DNA of 64,000 bases from Nocardia sp. NBC_00508. Its GTDB lineage: Bacteria; Actinomycetota; Actinomycetes; Mycobacteriales; Mycobacteriaceae. Under the pieces are notes generated by a model. The model did no database searches, was not told the DNA's origin, and was given only the letters and a program-made list of their open reading frames with translations. The stretch covers positions 1 through 64,000 of the forward strand of contig NZ_CP107852.1 of assembly GCF_036346875.1 (NCBI RefSeq), given 5' to 3'. Of this stretch, positions 47,150 through 56,200 are shown in pieces. The position numbers were made by a program, and so were the translations under genes. Position 1 is the first letter of the stretch; each line of letters begins with the position of its first letter.

Positions 47150-47698
47150 GTGCCCCGTACAACACGAGCCCGCTGGATAGCGGCGGGCCTCGAAGCCCTC
47201 GCCCGGGGTGGGCCCGACGCAGTCCGCATCGAGTCACTCGCCACCGAACTCGGCGTGACGAGAGGCGGGTTCTACGGGCACTTCGATGGCCGTCCCGCGT
47301 TGCTCACGCAGATGCTCGACGAGTGGGAACACCGCTGCACGAGAGAGGTCATCGCCCAGGCCGAGGCCGAAGGCGGCGACGCCGCCGAGCGGATCCGGCG
47401 GGTGGGTCGACTGACCTTCTCGGAGGACCTGCACCGGATTGATCTCGCGGTCCGGGCTTGGGCCCGCCACGACGAGTCCGTCGCTACGCGCCTGCGACGT
47501 ATCGACAACGAGCGGATGCAGTTCCTGCGGAAGATGTTCGGCAGCTTCATCGCCGACCCCGACGAGGTCGAGGCACGCAGTACCTTGACCTTCGCGCTCG
47601 CGATCGGCCGCCACTTCATCGTCGCCGACCACCCCGGGTACACCAAACGCGAAGCCGTCGAGCTTGCCGGAGAACACCTTTTGCGCCCACAACGGTGA
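47150..47698 (+). CDS. TetR family regulator
   Basis: A 182-residue TetR repressor. HTH: TRARWIAAGLEALARGGPDA then IESLATELGVTRGGFYGHFD (the recognition helix with the typical GxFYxHF). The ligand domain is about 130 residues with RAWARHDESVATRLRRID, as seen in many actinobacterial members. GTG 47150 begins at the expected residue; GGAGG lies about 17 bases upstream, farther than usual. It is divergent from the DUF6463-like/MerR pair with a strong palindrome between. The ligand is unknown. Confidence 0.9.
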   Translation: MPRTTRARWIAAGLEALARGGPDAVRIESLATELGVTRGGFYGHFDGRPALLTQMLDEWEHRCTREVIAQAEAEGGDAAERIRRVGRLTFSEDLHRIDLAVRAWARHDESVATRLRRIDNERMQFLRKMFGSFIADPDEVEARSTLTFALAIGRHFIVADHPGYTKREAVELAGEHLLRPQR

Positions 47699-48252
47699 AC
47701 TCCCGATTCGCCCCCCTGGCCAGCCCAACCTGTTCGGTCCATCTCCGCGCCCCGTTCAAGATCACATCAACGTGGCTCGGCCGCTGCTGGGCCAGGCGGT
47801 CAACAGCGCCTCACCTACTGGCGCGAGCCTGACCATGGCAGCTACGAGGCCTCCATAGGGCACGCGACTGTGGATGACCGGCGGTCGCCCGCCAGCCCTG
47901 TCCGAGATGTGAGCATCCGCGGGTGATTACGCCGCACGATTCGTCCCAGGACGATATGCGGCACGGTCCCGATCGTGCGCGTGTCGTTACCATCCGGATT
48001 TCGTGCGACCGATCTCCGAAATTCCACCATGCGCATGCGGATTCGCCGTCTACTATCGATCCAGTCTTAAACACGCTGCCGTATAAGACAATTCACTCCA
48101 CGCTTGGTTCGTCCAGGCTGATGTCGCGTACCGATTTGCTGTGCACCACCCATCAGATCCGTCCACACGCAGACTCTCGACAGCACCATCATCGATCGTC
48201 TCGGTCGCCGACGCCGCGGTCGCGAGATCCAGCTAGAGAACGGAGTCGCCGC
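47699..48252. other. Intergenic region without recognisable gene
   Basis: About 550 bp of mixed composition, less GC-rich from 47990 to 48130. Short frames lack SD sites and family features. A promoter for the DUF4239 gene is expected near the right end. I see no repeat, hairpin or RNA motif that I can name. Confidence 0.5.
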
Positions 48253-49014
48253 ATGGTCTTCGAATTTCTCGTGCCTGCTCTGACCGCGCTGGTCGCGGTA
48301 TCCGTACTCGTGGCCGGAGATCGCCTACATCCGAAGACGTGGCGGCACACCGACGACGACACCGTCGGCGCATTGGTGCTCAACTTGATCAACACGATCT
48401 TCATGGCAGTGATTGCGTTCATCGTGGTGATCGCCTGGCAGCAGTACGACAACGCACGCAATCACACCATCGCCGAAGCAAAGGCACTCATCGATACATA
48501 TTGGGCGGCGCACGGCATGCCCGAACCCGATCACACGCGAATCCAAAGCCTGGTACGCGATTACACCGTACAGGTCCTCACCGAGGAATGGCCCGTCATG
48601 GCCGACCAGGGCCGGCTCAGTCAATCCACCCAGGACACCCTCGACACCCTGCGCGATTCCGTGGCGTCGGTGAACGCGGCGGAGCCCGAGATCGACACTC
48701 TTCGCACAAGTGCTCTGTCCAGTTCGGAGGCGGTGGCCCAGGCTCGCGCCGACCGTGCGCTGGACGCCGGTTACCGAGTGCCCGGATTCCTCTACCTCGC
48801 TATGTGGGTCAGCACGGTCCTGCTGCTGCTCAGCGTGGTCCTTTCCGGCGTGCAGGTCACCAAGCGCAGTGTCGTGACGACCGCGCTGCTCGGCGCCATC
48901 GTCGGTGCCGTGATCCGAGCGATCTACAACCTCGACGAGCCGTTCTCCGGCGGGAACCTGGTCCCGAGAGACGCCTTCGAACTCGCTTTGTCCCGCTACC
49001 AGCACACGACTTGA
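48253..49014 (+). CDS. DUF4239 / bestrophin-like membrane protein
   Basis: A 253-residue protein of the DUF4239 type. Hydrophobic helices lie at about 4-21 and 42-64 (LINTIFMAVIAFIVVIAWQQ), followed by a long charged helical domain (AEAKALIDTYWAAHGMPEPD), then two C-terminal helices (FLYLAMWVSTVLLLLSVVLS; TTALLGAIVGAVIRAIYNLD). It ends with the family-like LDEPFSGGNLVPRDAFELAL. The pattern of two helices, cytoplasmic domain and two helices matches the family, whose function is unknown. ATG 48253 has a GGAG eight bases upstream. Confidence 0.85.
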   Translation: MVFEFLVPALTALVAVSVLVAGDRLHPKTWRHTDDDTVGALVLNLINTIFMAVIAFIVVIAWQQYDNARNHTIAEAKALIDTYWAAHGMPEPDHTRIQSLVRDYTVQVLTEEWPVMADQGRLSQSTQDTLDTLRDSVASVNAAEPEIDTLRTSALSSSEAVAQARADRALDAGYRVPGFLYLAMWVSTVLLLLSVVLSGVQVTKRSVVTTALLGAIVGAVIRAIYNLDEPFSGGNLVPRDAFELALSRYQHTT

Positions 49015-49054
49015 TCCTTCCGGCGACGTTTCGACAGTGACAAGGCGACTGCAC

Positions 49055-50059
49055 ATGCGAAGCAATCGACGCGCAACTCGAACACGAAGACTCGCAAAGG
49101 GATTCGCCGCGGCGATGCTCCCACTGACCATTGCCGCACTCGCGGCTCCTCCGATCGAGGCATCCGCCGAGGCGCCACCGTGGCTACCCGTCGGCGACCT
49201 CGCGACCGGAAGTTCGGGCCCGGGGAGCGGCGCCAACCCAGCGGGCCCGTCCGAAGACAGTGCGCCGAGCCTCGGTCCTGCCGGCTTGCCATCCGGCAGC
49301 GCCTTCGGTCCCGGTGCCGAGGGTGCGTCTTCCGGTGGGCCTTTGGATCTCGGCCCAGTGCGTACGCCTTCCGGAAGTGCCGGCTCCGGGAGCGCGCGCC
49401 CCGGCTATCTCGCCACCGGCAGTGCCGCTCCCGGCAGCGCAGGCCCTGCCCTTCTCGGCACCGGCGATGTGGGCCTCGGCGGTAGCACACACGTCACAGC
49501 GGATGCGGCACCTCATCCGAACGTCGTGCCGGGTAGCCCAGCCGAGGCACTGCGCCTCGATACGGGCAGCGTCCAGATGGCGTGTTCCGGTAGCGCCATG
49601 GCGGGCAGCGCATTGCTCCTGCTCGGACTGGTGACCGGTAGCGGCTTCGGCTCCTCCGGGTCGAGCCTCGTCGGCCCCGGGTCGAACGGATCGGGGCTCG
49701 GCAGCGCCGCCCTCGGTAGTGCCGCCACCGGCAGCGCGTTGCTCACCTGCCTACTCCTGCTTCCCGCCGCCCCGCCGCCGGTACCCATGAGCCCCCTCCA
49801 ACTCGGCCCGCCCGCGCGCGAATTCGTTCCGTTCCCAGCCGACGTCATCACGCAGACACCCCCGCTCCACGCAGAGCGCCCCCTCGCCGAGCTGCCCTCG
49901 TCCCCGCACAACCGCCAACGGGCAAGGGACCTACAAGCCGCCGAACCGACCCCAGACCCTATCGCCTGGAATCTCGCAGAGCTGATGACGATACTGGTGG
50001 TCAGCGTCCTCACCATCGCCCGCGTCCGGCTGTCCCCCAGCCCCAGGCAAGCCCGCTGA
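49055..50059 (+). CDS. Exported Gly/Ser-rich repetitive protein
   Basis: I do not recognise a family. The 334-residue protein has an Arg-rich start and a signal-like segment (RLAKGFAAAMLPLTIAALAA, about 16-36). A low-complexity region to about 170 follows, in which G-S, P-G-S and A-P-G-S units recur (SGSAGSGSARPGYLATGSAA). Two hydrophobic stretches (AGSALLLLGLVTGSG and TGSALLTCLLLLPAA) flank another GS run (SNGSGLGSAALGSAATGSAL), then a Pro-rich tail and a last hydrophobic segment (LMTILVVSVLTIARV) near the C-terminus. The pattern suggests an envelope-associated or membrane-tethered surface protein. ATG 49055 is chosen; GTG 49037 is possible. Confidence 0.6.
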   Translation: MRSNRRATRTRRLAKGFAAAMLPLTIAALAAPPIEASAEAPPWLPVGDLATGSSGPGSGANPAGPSEDSAPSLGPAGLPSGSAFGPGAEGASSGGPLDLGPVRTPSGSAGSGSARPGYLATGSAAPGSAGPALLGTGDVGLGGSTHVTADAAPHPNVVPGSPAEALRLDTGSVQMACSGSAMAGSALLLLGLVTGSGFGSSGSSLVGPGSNGSGLGSAALGSAATGSALLTCLLLLPAAPPPVPMSPLQLGPPAREFVPFPADVITQTPPLHAERPLAELPSSPHNRQRARDLQAAEPTPDPIAWNLAELMTILVVSVLTIARVRLSPSPRQAR

Positions 50060-50209
50060 CCGAGCTGGACCCGGGGGTGGCGGCGCACTGCAGCCGCAGC
50101 GCCATTGGAGGAGGCTCACACGGTCGCGGCGGGGAAGACCGACGAAGACACAGCGGCCGAGGAAGGGCGGTCGCGGTGAGATCGCCGTATCGTCGAGCGC
50201 GACCGGACG

Positions 50210-52429
50210 TTATGAAGCGCCCGTAACATGTTGTGGCACTTTTGCTTCGGACTCGCGGGCGAATCGGTATTCGAGTTCGGCGCCTTCGATGTCGAGGTCG
50301 GGGATGTAGCGGGCGAACCAGCGTGGGTGGTACCACATACGGTTTCCGACCAGGGCCATCACGGCAGGTATCAGGGTCAGCCGGACGATGAACGCGTCGA
50401 GGAGCACGCCTACGGCGAGGGTGAACGCCAGGGGTTTGACGATCGGGTTGTCGACGGTGGTGAAGGCGACGAAGACCGCGAACATGATCAGCGCGGCCGC
50501 GGTCACCACACGCGCGGAGTGCGCGACGCCGTTCTGCACCGAGGCGATCGCGTCGGCGCCGCGGGTGTGCTCCTCCTTGATCCGGGAGACGACGAAGATC
50601 TGGTAGTCGCTGGACAGACCGAAGATGATGGCGAGCGTGATGATCGGCAGGAAGCTCAGCGTCTGCGCCTTTGTCACATCGAAAAGACTTGCTCCCCAAC
50701 CCCATTGGAAGACCGCGACTTGAGCGCCGAGGGCGGCGAAGACCGACAGGATGAAGCCGACGATCGATGACAGCGGAACCAGCACGGTGCGGAACGCGAT
50801 CGTCAACAACAGCAGCGCCAAGCCGACGACGACCGCGAGGAAGATCGGCAGCGCCTCGGCCAGCTTCTTCGAGGTGTCGATATTCGCGGCCGTCGTCCCG
50901 CCGACCAAATACGTTGCTCCGGTGCCGCTTTCGATATCGGCCCGGTCATTACGCAGCCGGGTCACCAGATCGGCGGTCGCGGTGTCGTCGGGACCGGTCG
51001 TGGGAACGACCTGTACCAGCAGCAGCCCGTCCCCGGCGCCGGCCGGCTGCACCGCGGCGACACCGGGTTGCTGCCGCAGCCGGCTCATCAGCGTTTGCGC
51101 CGCGTCCGGGCTGGTGGCCTGCGACAGGTCGGTGACCACCAAAAGTGGTCCGTTGAATCCTGGCCCGAAAGACCGGCTGACCAGGTCGTAGGCCTTGTGT
51201 GCGGTGTTCGACTCCGGTTGCGTGGCACCACTGGGCAGGCCGAGCTCCATGCGCGTGGCCGGAATCGCCAGCGCGGCCAGCACCGCGATACCGACAACCA
51301 GTAACGGGATCCGGAATCTGGTGACGAACCGACCCCATGCGTGCCCCGCGGTGCGCTCCGGCTCGTAGGCGGCGATGCGCGCCACCTCCTCCGGCCGTCC
51401 CGGGTGCAGCGGCGGCGAGATGAACCGGGCGACCGTGTCACCGGCGAAGCCGAGCAGCGCCGGCAGCAGGGTCAGCGCGACCAGCATCGCCACCAGCACC
51501 GCGCCCGCGGCCGTCAAACCCATCACGGTCAGAAATGGGATGCCCGCGACCGCCAGCCCGCACAGCGCGATGATCACCGTCACCGCCGCGAACACCACCG
51601 AACTGCCCGCGGTGCCGACCGCCAGCGGAATCGACTCCGCGGCCGCCATGCCCAGCACGATGTTGTGCCGGTGCCGCGACAGGATGAACAACGCGTAGTC
51701 GATCCCACAGGACAGGCCAAGCATCAATGCCAGGGATGTCGCCGCCGACGGCACGTCGACGAAGGCGGCCACACCCATGATCCCGGTGAGCCCGACGCCC
51801 ACACCGACCAACGCGGTGACGATGGGCTGGCCCGCGGCGACCACGGCGCCGAAGGTGATCAGCAAGATGATGAACGCCGCGACGATGCCGATGACCTCCG
51901 GGGTATGCGGCACCTCGGCCGTGAAGCCCGGGTAGACCGCACCCGCGAATTCCACCTCGAGGCCCGCTTCGCGCGCCGGATCCGCGATCCGATCCACGTC
52001 GTCCAGCGTGCCCTCGCCGACCTCCCCCGCCGAGACCGAGAACTGCACGCTCCCCAGCGCGACACGCTGATCCGGTGACACCGCTTGGGCTCGGAACGGG
52101 TCGACCACGGCCGCGACCTGCGGCAGCCCCTGCAACCCGGCCATCACCTGTTGGATCTGCCCGCTCACCCGCTGATCGGTGACCTTGGCCAGACCGGGCG
52201 TGGCGAACACGACCTGCATCTGCGCGCCACTGAATGCCGGCATCCGCTGCTGCAGCAACGACACGGCATCCTGCGACTCGGTACCGGGAACGGTGAAGTT
52301 GTCGGTCGTCTTGCCACCCGTCCCGGTAGCGAAACCTATTGCGGCGGCGAGCAACACTACCCACACCGTCAACACCCACCAGCGCCGACGCGCCACCGAC
52401 CGACCTAGCGCGAACAGATACCGAGACAT
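50210..52429 (-). CDS. MMPL family RND transporter
   Basis: A 739-residue MMPL/RND-type exporter; mycobacterial homologues export lipids and siderophores. It has the duplicated RND layout: TM1 (WWVLTVWVVLLAAAIGFATG), a periplasmic loop of about 150 residues, six TM helices with GLSCGIDYALFILSRHRHN (the conserved GxDYxxF proton-relay region), a second TM-loop-TM half and GLSSDYQIFVVSRIKEEH. ATG 52429 has GAGAGGA seven bases upstream and starts at the first TM; the extension to 52750 is antisense-like. Given its distance (9 kb) and strand I do not assign it to the lipid cluster. Confidence 0.92.
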   Translation of the reverse strand: MSRYLFALGRSVARRRWWVLTVWVVLLAAAIGFATGTGGKTTDNFTVPGTESQDAVSLLQQRMPAFSGAQMQVVFATPGLAKVTDQRVSGQIQQVMAGLQGLPQVAAVVDPFRAQAVSPDQRVALGSVQFSVSAGEVGEGTLDDVDRIADPAREAGLEVEFAGAVYPGFTAEVPHTPEVIGIVAAFIILLITFGAVVAAGQPIVTALVGVGVGLTGIMGVAAFVDVPSAATSLALMLGLSCGIDYALFILSRHRHNIVLGMAAAESIPLAVGTAGSSVVFAAVTVIIALCGLAVAGIPFLTVMGLTAAGAVLVAMLVALTLLPALLGFAGDTVARFISPPLHPGRPEEVARIAAYEPERTAGHAWGRFVTRFRIPLLVVGIAVLAALAIPATRMELGLPSGATQPESNTAHKAYDLVSRSFGPGFNGPLLVVTDLSQATSPDAAQTLMSRLRQQPGVAAVQPAGAGDGLLLVQVVPTTGPDDTATADLVTRLRNDRADIESGTGATYLVGGTTAANIDTSKKLAEALPIFLAVVVGLALLLLTIAFRTVLVPLSSIVGFILSVFAALGAQVAVFQWGWGASLFDVTKAQTLSFLPIITLAIIFGLSSDYQIFVVSRIKEEHTRGADAIASVQNGVAHSARVVTAAALIMFAVFVAFTTVDNPIVKPLAFTLAVGVLLDAFIVRLTLIPAVMALVGNRMWYHPRWFARYIPDLDIEGAELEYRFARESEAKVPQHVTGAS

Positions 52430-52828
52430 GCGGGGTCCTCTCGCCGAGCCGTCAACCGATATCACCGAAGGGATTGCAAGCAACGCCGGTACGATAGCAC
52501 GATAGATGACGATTTCCTCATAAACGCAGAAATGGTCAGCAAATGACTGCGCGTCGACCGGATACCCAGCCGGGCGCCCGCCGCGCAGTTCGCCTGACGC
52601 CAGGTCAGCCGCTGCTCGCCCGACAGCATCCGGCAGCAACGGGACCTCCGCTGAGCCGAGTGAGATCCGCGCGCGAGCCACGGTGCGTGAGCGGCTCGCT
52701 GTGGGCCATCGGCGGCGTCGGTGACCAAAGTCCATACACCGCACCGCCAAGGGACATAGCGGCTAGGAGCGAAACCGGCTTGGCTTGACCACATACTCAG
52801 CGGCGTGGTCCAGCAGGAAGGAACGGTC
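52430..52828. other. Divergent promoter region, MMPL / P-type ATPase unit
   Basis: About 400 bp between divergent genes. The left end has AT-rich sequence (CGATAGCACGATAGATGACG near 52490) suited to a promoter for the MMPL gene. The right end carries AGGAAGGAAC, the ribosome site for the small membrane protein. The remaining frames show no gene features. Confidence 0.5.
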
Positions 52829-53224
52829 ATGTCCGGAAAGACAGCGACAAGACAGGTCCGCGGATCCGATCCGGAGCCGTCCGAGACGGCACCTGCGGTG
52901 CCCGAATCCGAGACCGAGCCGTCGACGACCGGATCGGAAACGGCGACCACCGAGCGCGATGGACTGCGAGTCCCTATCCCGACGCTCGGAGTGCGGATGA
53001 CCCGAGTCCCGCTCCCACCCGGACCGCGCACGGTAGCCGCCGGTGCTTCGTCGGCGACGGCGGCAGTGCGCCGGCGAGTGCCGGATGGGCAGTCACTGCT
53101 GTACTACGGCGGGCTCGGCGTGGCGGCCGCGGCCGGGCTGGTGTCCTGGCCGGTCGCGGCGGCGATCGGCGCCGGCGTCTGGGTGGCGGAGCGAACACGC
53201 CAGGATTCATCCGCCGACCGATAG
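52829..53224 (+). CDS. Small membrane partner of P-type ATPase
   Basis: A 131-residue protein with an acidic, Thr/Ser/Pro-rich cytoplasmic-type N-terminus (about 1-60, low complexity) and two hydrophobic helices near the C-terminus (LLYYGGLGVAAAAGLVSWPV and AAAIGAGVWVAE). ATG 52829 has AGGAAGGAAC just upstream. The stop lies seven bases before the ATPase start, so the pair form an operon. Its position suggests an accessory subunit or chaperone of the transporter; no named family is recognised. Confidence 0.75.
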   Translation: MSGKTATRQVRGSDPEPSETAPAVPESETEPSTTGSETATTERDGLRVPIPTLGVRMTRVPLPPGPRTVAAGASSATAAVRRRVPDGQSLLYYGGLGVAAAAGLVSWPVAAAIGAGVWVAERTRQDSSADR

Positions 53225-53231
53225 CGCGGAT

Positions 53232-56200
53232 GTGACCGTGTTCGGCATCGACAACGTCGTGAAGTTCGTGTCCACGCTGGCTGTGGACACTGTGCGCGCG
53301 GCAGGGAACGAGGTCGTAGGGCGGCAGGTCTGGGCACGCGGGGGGCGCGCGCATATCGAGGCAAGGGGCGTGCACCGCACCGACGCTCCCCCGGACTATC
53401 TCGCCGACCTGCGGCACACCATCGGCGGCGCCGACGGCGTGCGCTGGGCAGCCGTCAACGGCATTCTCGGCGACGTGGTCGTCGATTTCGACCCGGACCG
53501 CGTCGGCGTGCGGGCACTGCGGAAGATCGTCGCCGGGGTCGAGCGCACACACGGAATGGCGCACCTGCCGCGGAACCGGCCCATGCATCCGGGTGGTTTC
53601 GAGCCGGTGTTCGATGAATTGCTGACGCTCGGCGGTGACCTGCTCGGCGCCGCCGCCGGGCTGGTCGGGCGGATGGTCCCGCTGCCGACACTGCCGCCGG
53701 AAAGCATCGCGCTGATCCTCACCGTCGACCTGATACCGGGATTGCGCCACCGGCTCGACGCCCGATTCGGCGCGATGCGCGTGGAGACCGCGATCGCTCT
53801 GACGAGTTCGGTCATCGGCGCGGCCGCGCATACGCCGCTGTCGGCCGTGGCCGATGCCGGACTGCGGGCCGTGCAGTTACCTGCGGCGCTGGCTCGTCGA
53901 CATACCTGGGAATCGCGGGCGCCCGAACTCACCACGAATGCCCGCATCGCGGCCGCAGCCGCACAACCGCCACCAGCCGCGCGACCGGTTCCGCTGCCGC
54001 CAGGGCCGATTGATCGGTACGCGGTGCAGGCTGGTCTCGCCACTGCTGCCACCGCCGCGGCGCTGTTGCCCATCAGCGGTCTCGCCAAGGCCGCCCGGGC
54101 CGTCGCCCTCGGCGCGCCACGGGCGGCCCGGATGGGCGCGCAGGCGCACGCCGCCGTGCTCGGCCGAATCCTGTCCAGTCATGGGGTGGTGGTCCGGGAT
54201 CCCGACGCGCTGGACCGGTTGGACCGCATCGACACCGTCGTCATCGACGCCGACGTGCTCACCTCGCACGGGACCGGCGAACTGGATCCGCTCACCGAGG
54301 CCGTAATCGCAGCCGCTCACGCGGTGGGCCGCGTCGTGGTCGCGCCGATAGCCTCCGGTATGGCCGAGCGGGTCGGCGCGGACGGCGGGATCGGCGGCGG
54401 TTCACACCTGACCGCCTCGGTGCACGAGTTGCAGGCGCAGGGACATGCCGTGCTGCTGATCGCCGACCACAACGCCGGCGGCTTGGCCGCGGCCGATTGC
54501 GGTGTCGGAATCGTCGCGCCCGGCCGCGCCCCACCCTGGGCCGCCGACGTCCTCTGCGGTCCGGACCTGACCGACGCCTGGCTCATGTTGCGGGCCTGCG
54601 TGGCGGCGCGGCTGGCCAGCGCACGGAGTGTTCGGCTGGCCATGCTCGGATCGCTGTGCGGTGCGCTGCTCGGGCTGCTCGGGCCCCAGCGCGGCGCCTA
54701 TCAGCGAGGCGCCCTCCCAGTCGGCGTGTCGGCACTGATCGCCGTTGGAGCCGGTGTGTGGTCGGCAGGAAGTCTCGCACGGATGCCATTGCCGCCGACC
54801 GCCGACGACACGCCCTGGCACGCCATGCCCGTGGCGGAGGCGCTGGCGGCCCTGCAGACCGGTCGGCTCGGGCTCTCACCCGAACAGGCCGCCCGCCGTC
54901 GCACCGACGACACCGATACCGAGCAGCGAACCGACCGGCTGTGGCGGGCGACGATCGCGGAACTCGACACCCCGTTGACCGCTCCGCTCGCCGCGGGCGC
55001 GGGTGCCTCGGCCGCCAGCGGCTCGGTCCTCGACGCCGGCTTGGTCACCCTGGTGATGGTCGGCAACTCCGTCCTCGGCGCAATCCAGCAGATCGCGGCG
55101 AGCCGGGCGGTGCGCCAGCTCGCCGACATGGGTGCGCTACGGGCCAGGCTGCTGCGACACGATCAGGAAACCTTCGCGCCCGCGACCGAACTCGTGTCCG
55201 GAGACATCGTCCTGCTCCGGGCGGGTGACGCCGTGCCCGCCGACTGCAGGCTGGTCGAGGCCGACCACCTGGAGATCGACGAGTCCAGCCTGACCGGCGA
55301 ATCCATGCCCCTGCCGAAGGATCCCGCTCCGGTCGAGACCGACGCGGTGGCCGAGCGGGCCAGCATGCTGTACGCGGGCACCACCGTCGTCGCCGGAACC
55401 GGCACCGCAGTGGTGGTCGCCATCGGCCGCGCGACCGAAGTGGGCCGCGGCGGCGCGCTGGCCGACTCCGGGGAGGAAGCGGGCGGAGTCGAGGCGCAGT
55501 TGCGTGCGCTGACACTGATTTCGATGCGGGTCGCGGTGGGGGCCGCAGCGAGCGTGCTCGGGCTGGGACTGCTGCGCGGACGGCTGGCCGCCAGCGTCGG
55601 ATCCGCCGTCGCGCTGGCCGTTGCCGCCGTGCCGGAGGGGTTACCGTTCGCCGCCACCGTCGCCCAACTGGCCGCCGCCCGGCGCCTGTCCCGGCGCAAC
55701 GTCCTGGTACGCACACCGCGGACGCTGGAGGCCTTGGGCCGGGTGACCACCGTATGTTTCGACAAGACCGGCACGCTCACCGAGGGACACATCGAGCTGC
55801 GGCAGGTCAGCGACGGCCGTAATCACGAACTGCTGGACGCGCTCGGCGACGAGAGCGGCGCGGTACTGGCCGCCGCGTTGCGCGCCACCCCGCTCGATCC
55901 GGAAGGCCGTCCGCTGCCACACCCCACCGATCGGGCTGTGGTACGCGGCGCCGACACCGCCGGGAGCACCCGCGACGCAGGCGAGCCCGGTTGGAATATG
56001 GTGCAGGAATTGCCGTTCGAGCCGGGGCGAGGGTTCCACGCCGTCCTCGGGCGCACCGACGGACGCCATCTGATCAGTGTCAAAGGCGCCCCCGAGATCG
56101 TGCTGCCGCGCTGCGTCGCCCGCCGACGCGACGGCGCCACCCATCCGTTCACCTCCGCCGATGCGGCCGAACTGCGCGAAACCGTGGAAACCCTGGCCGA

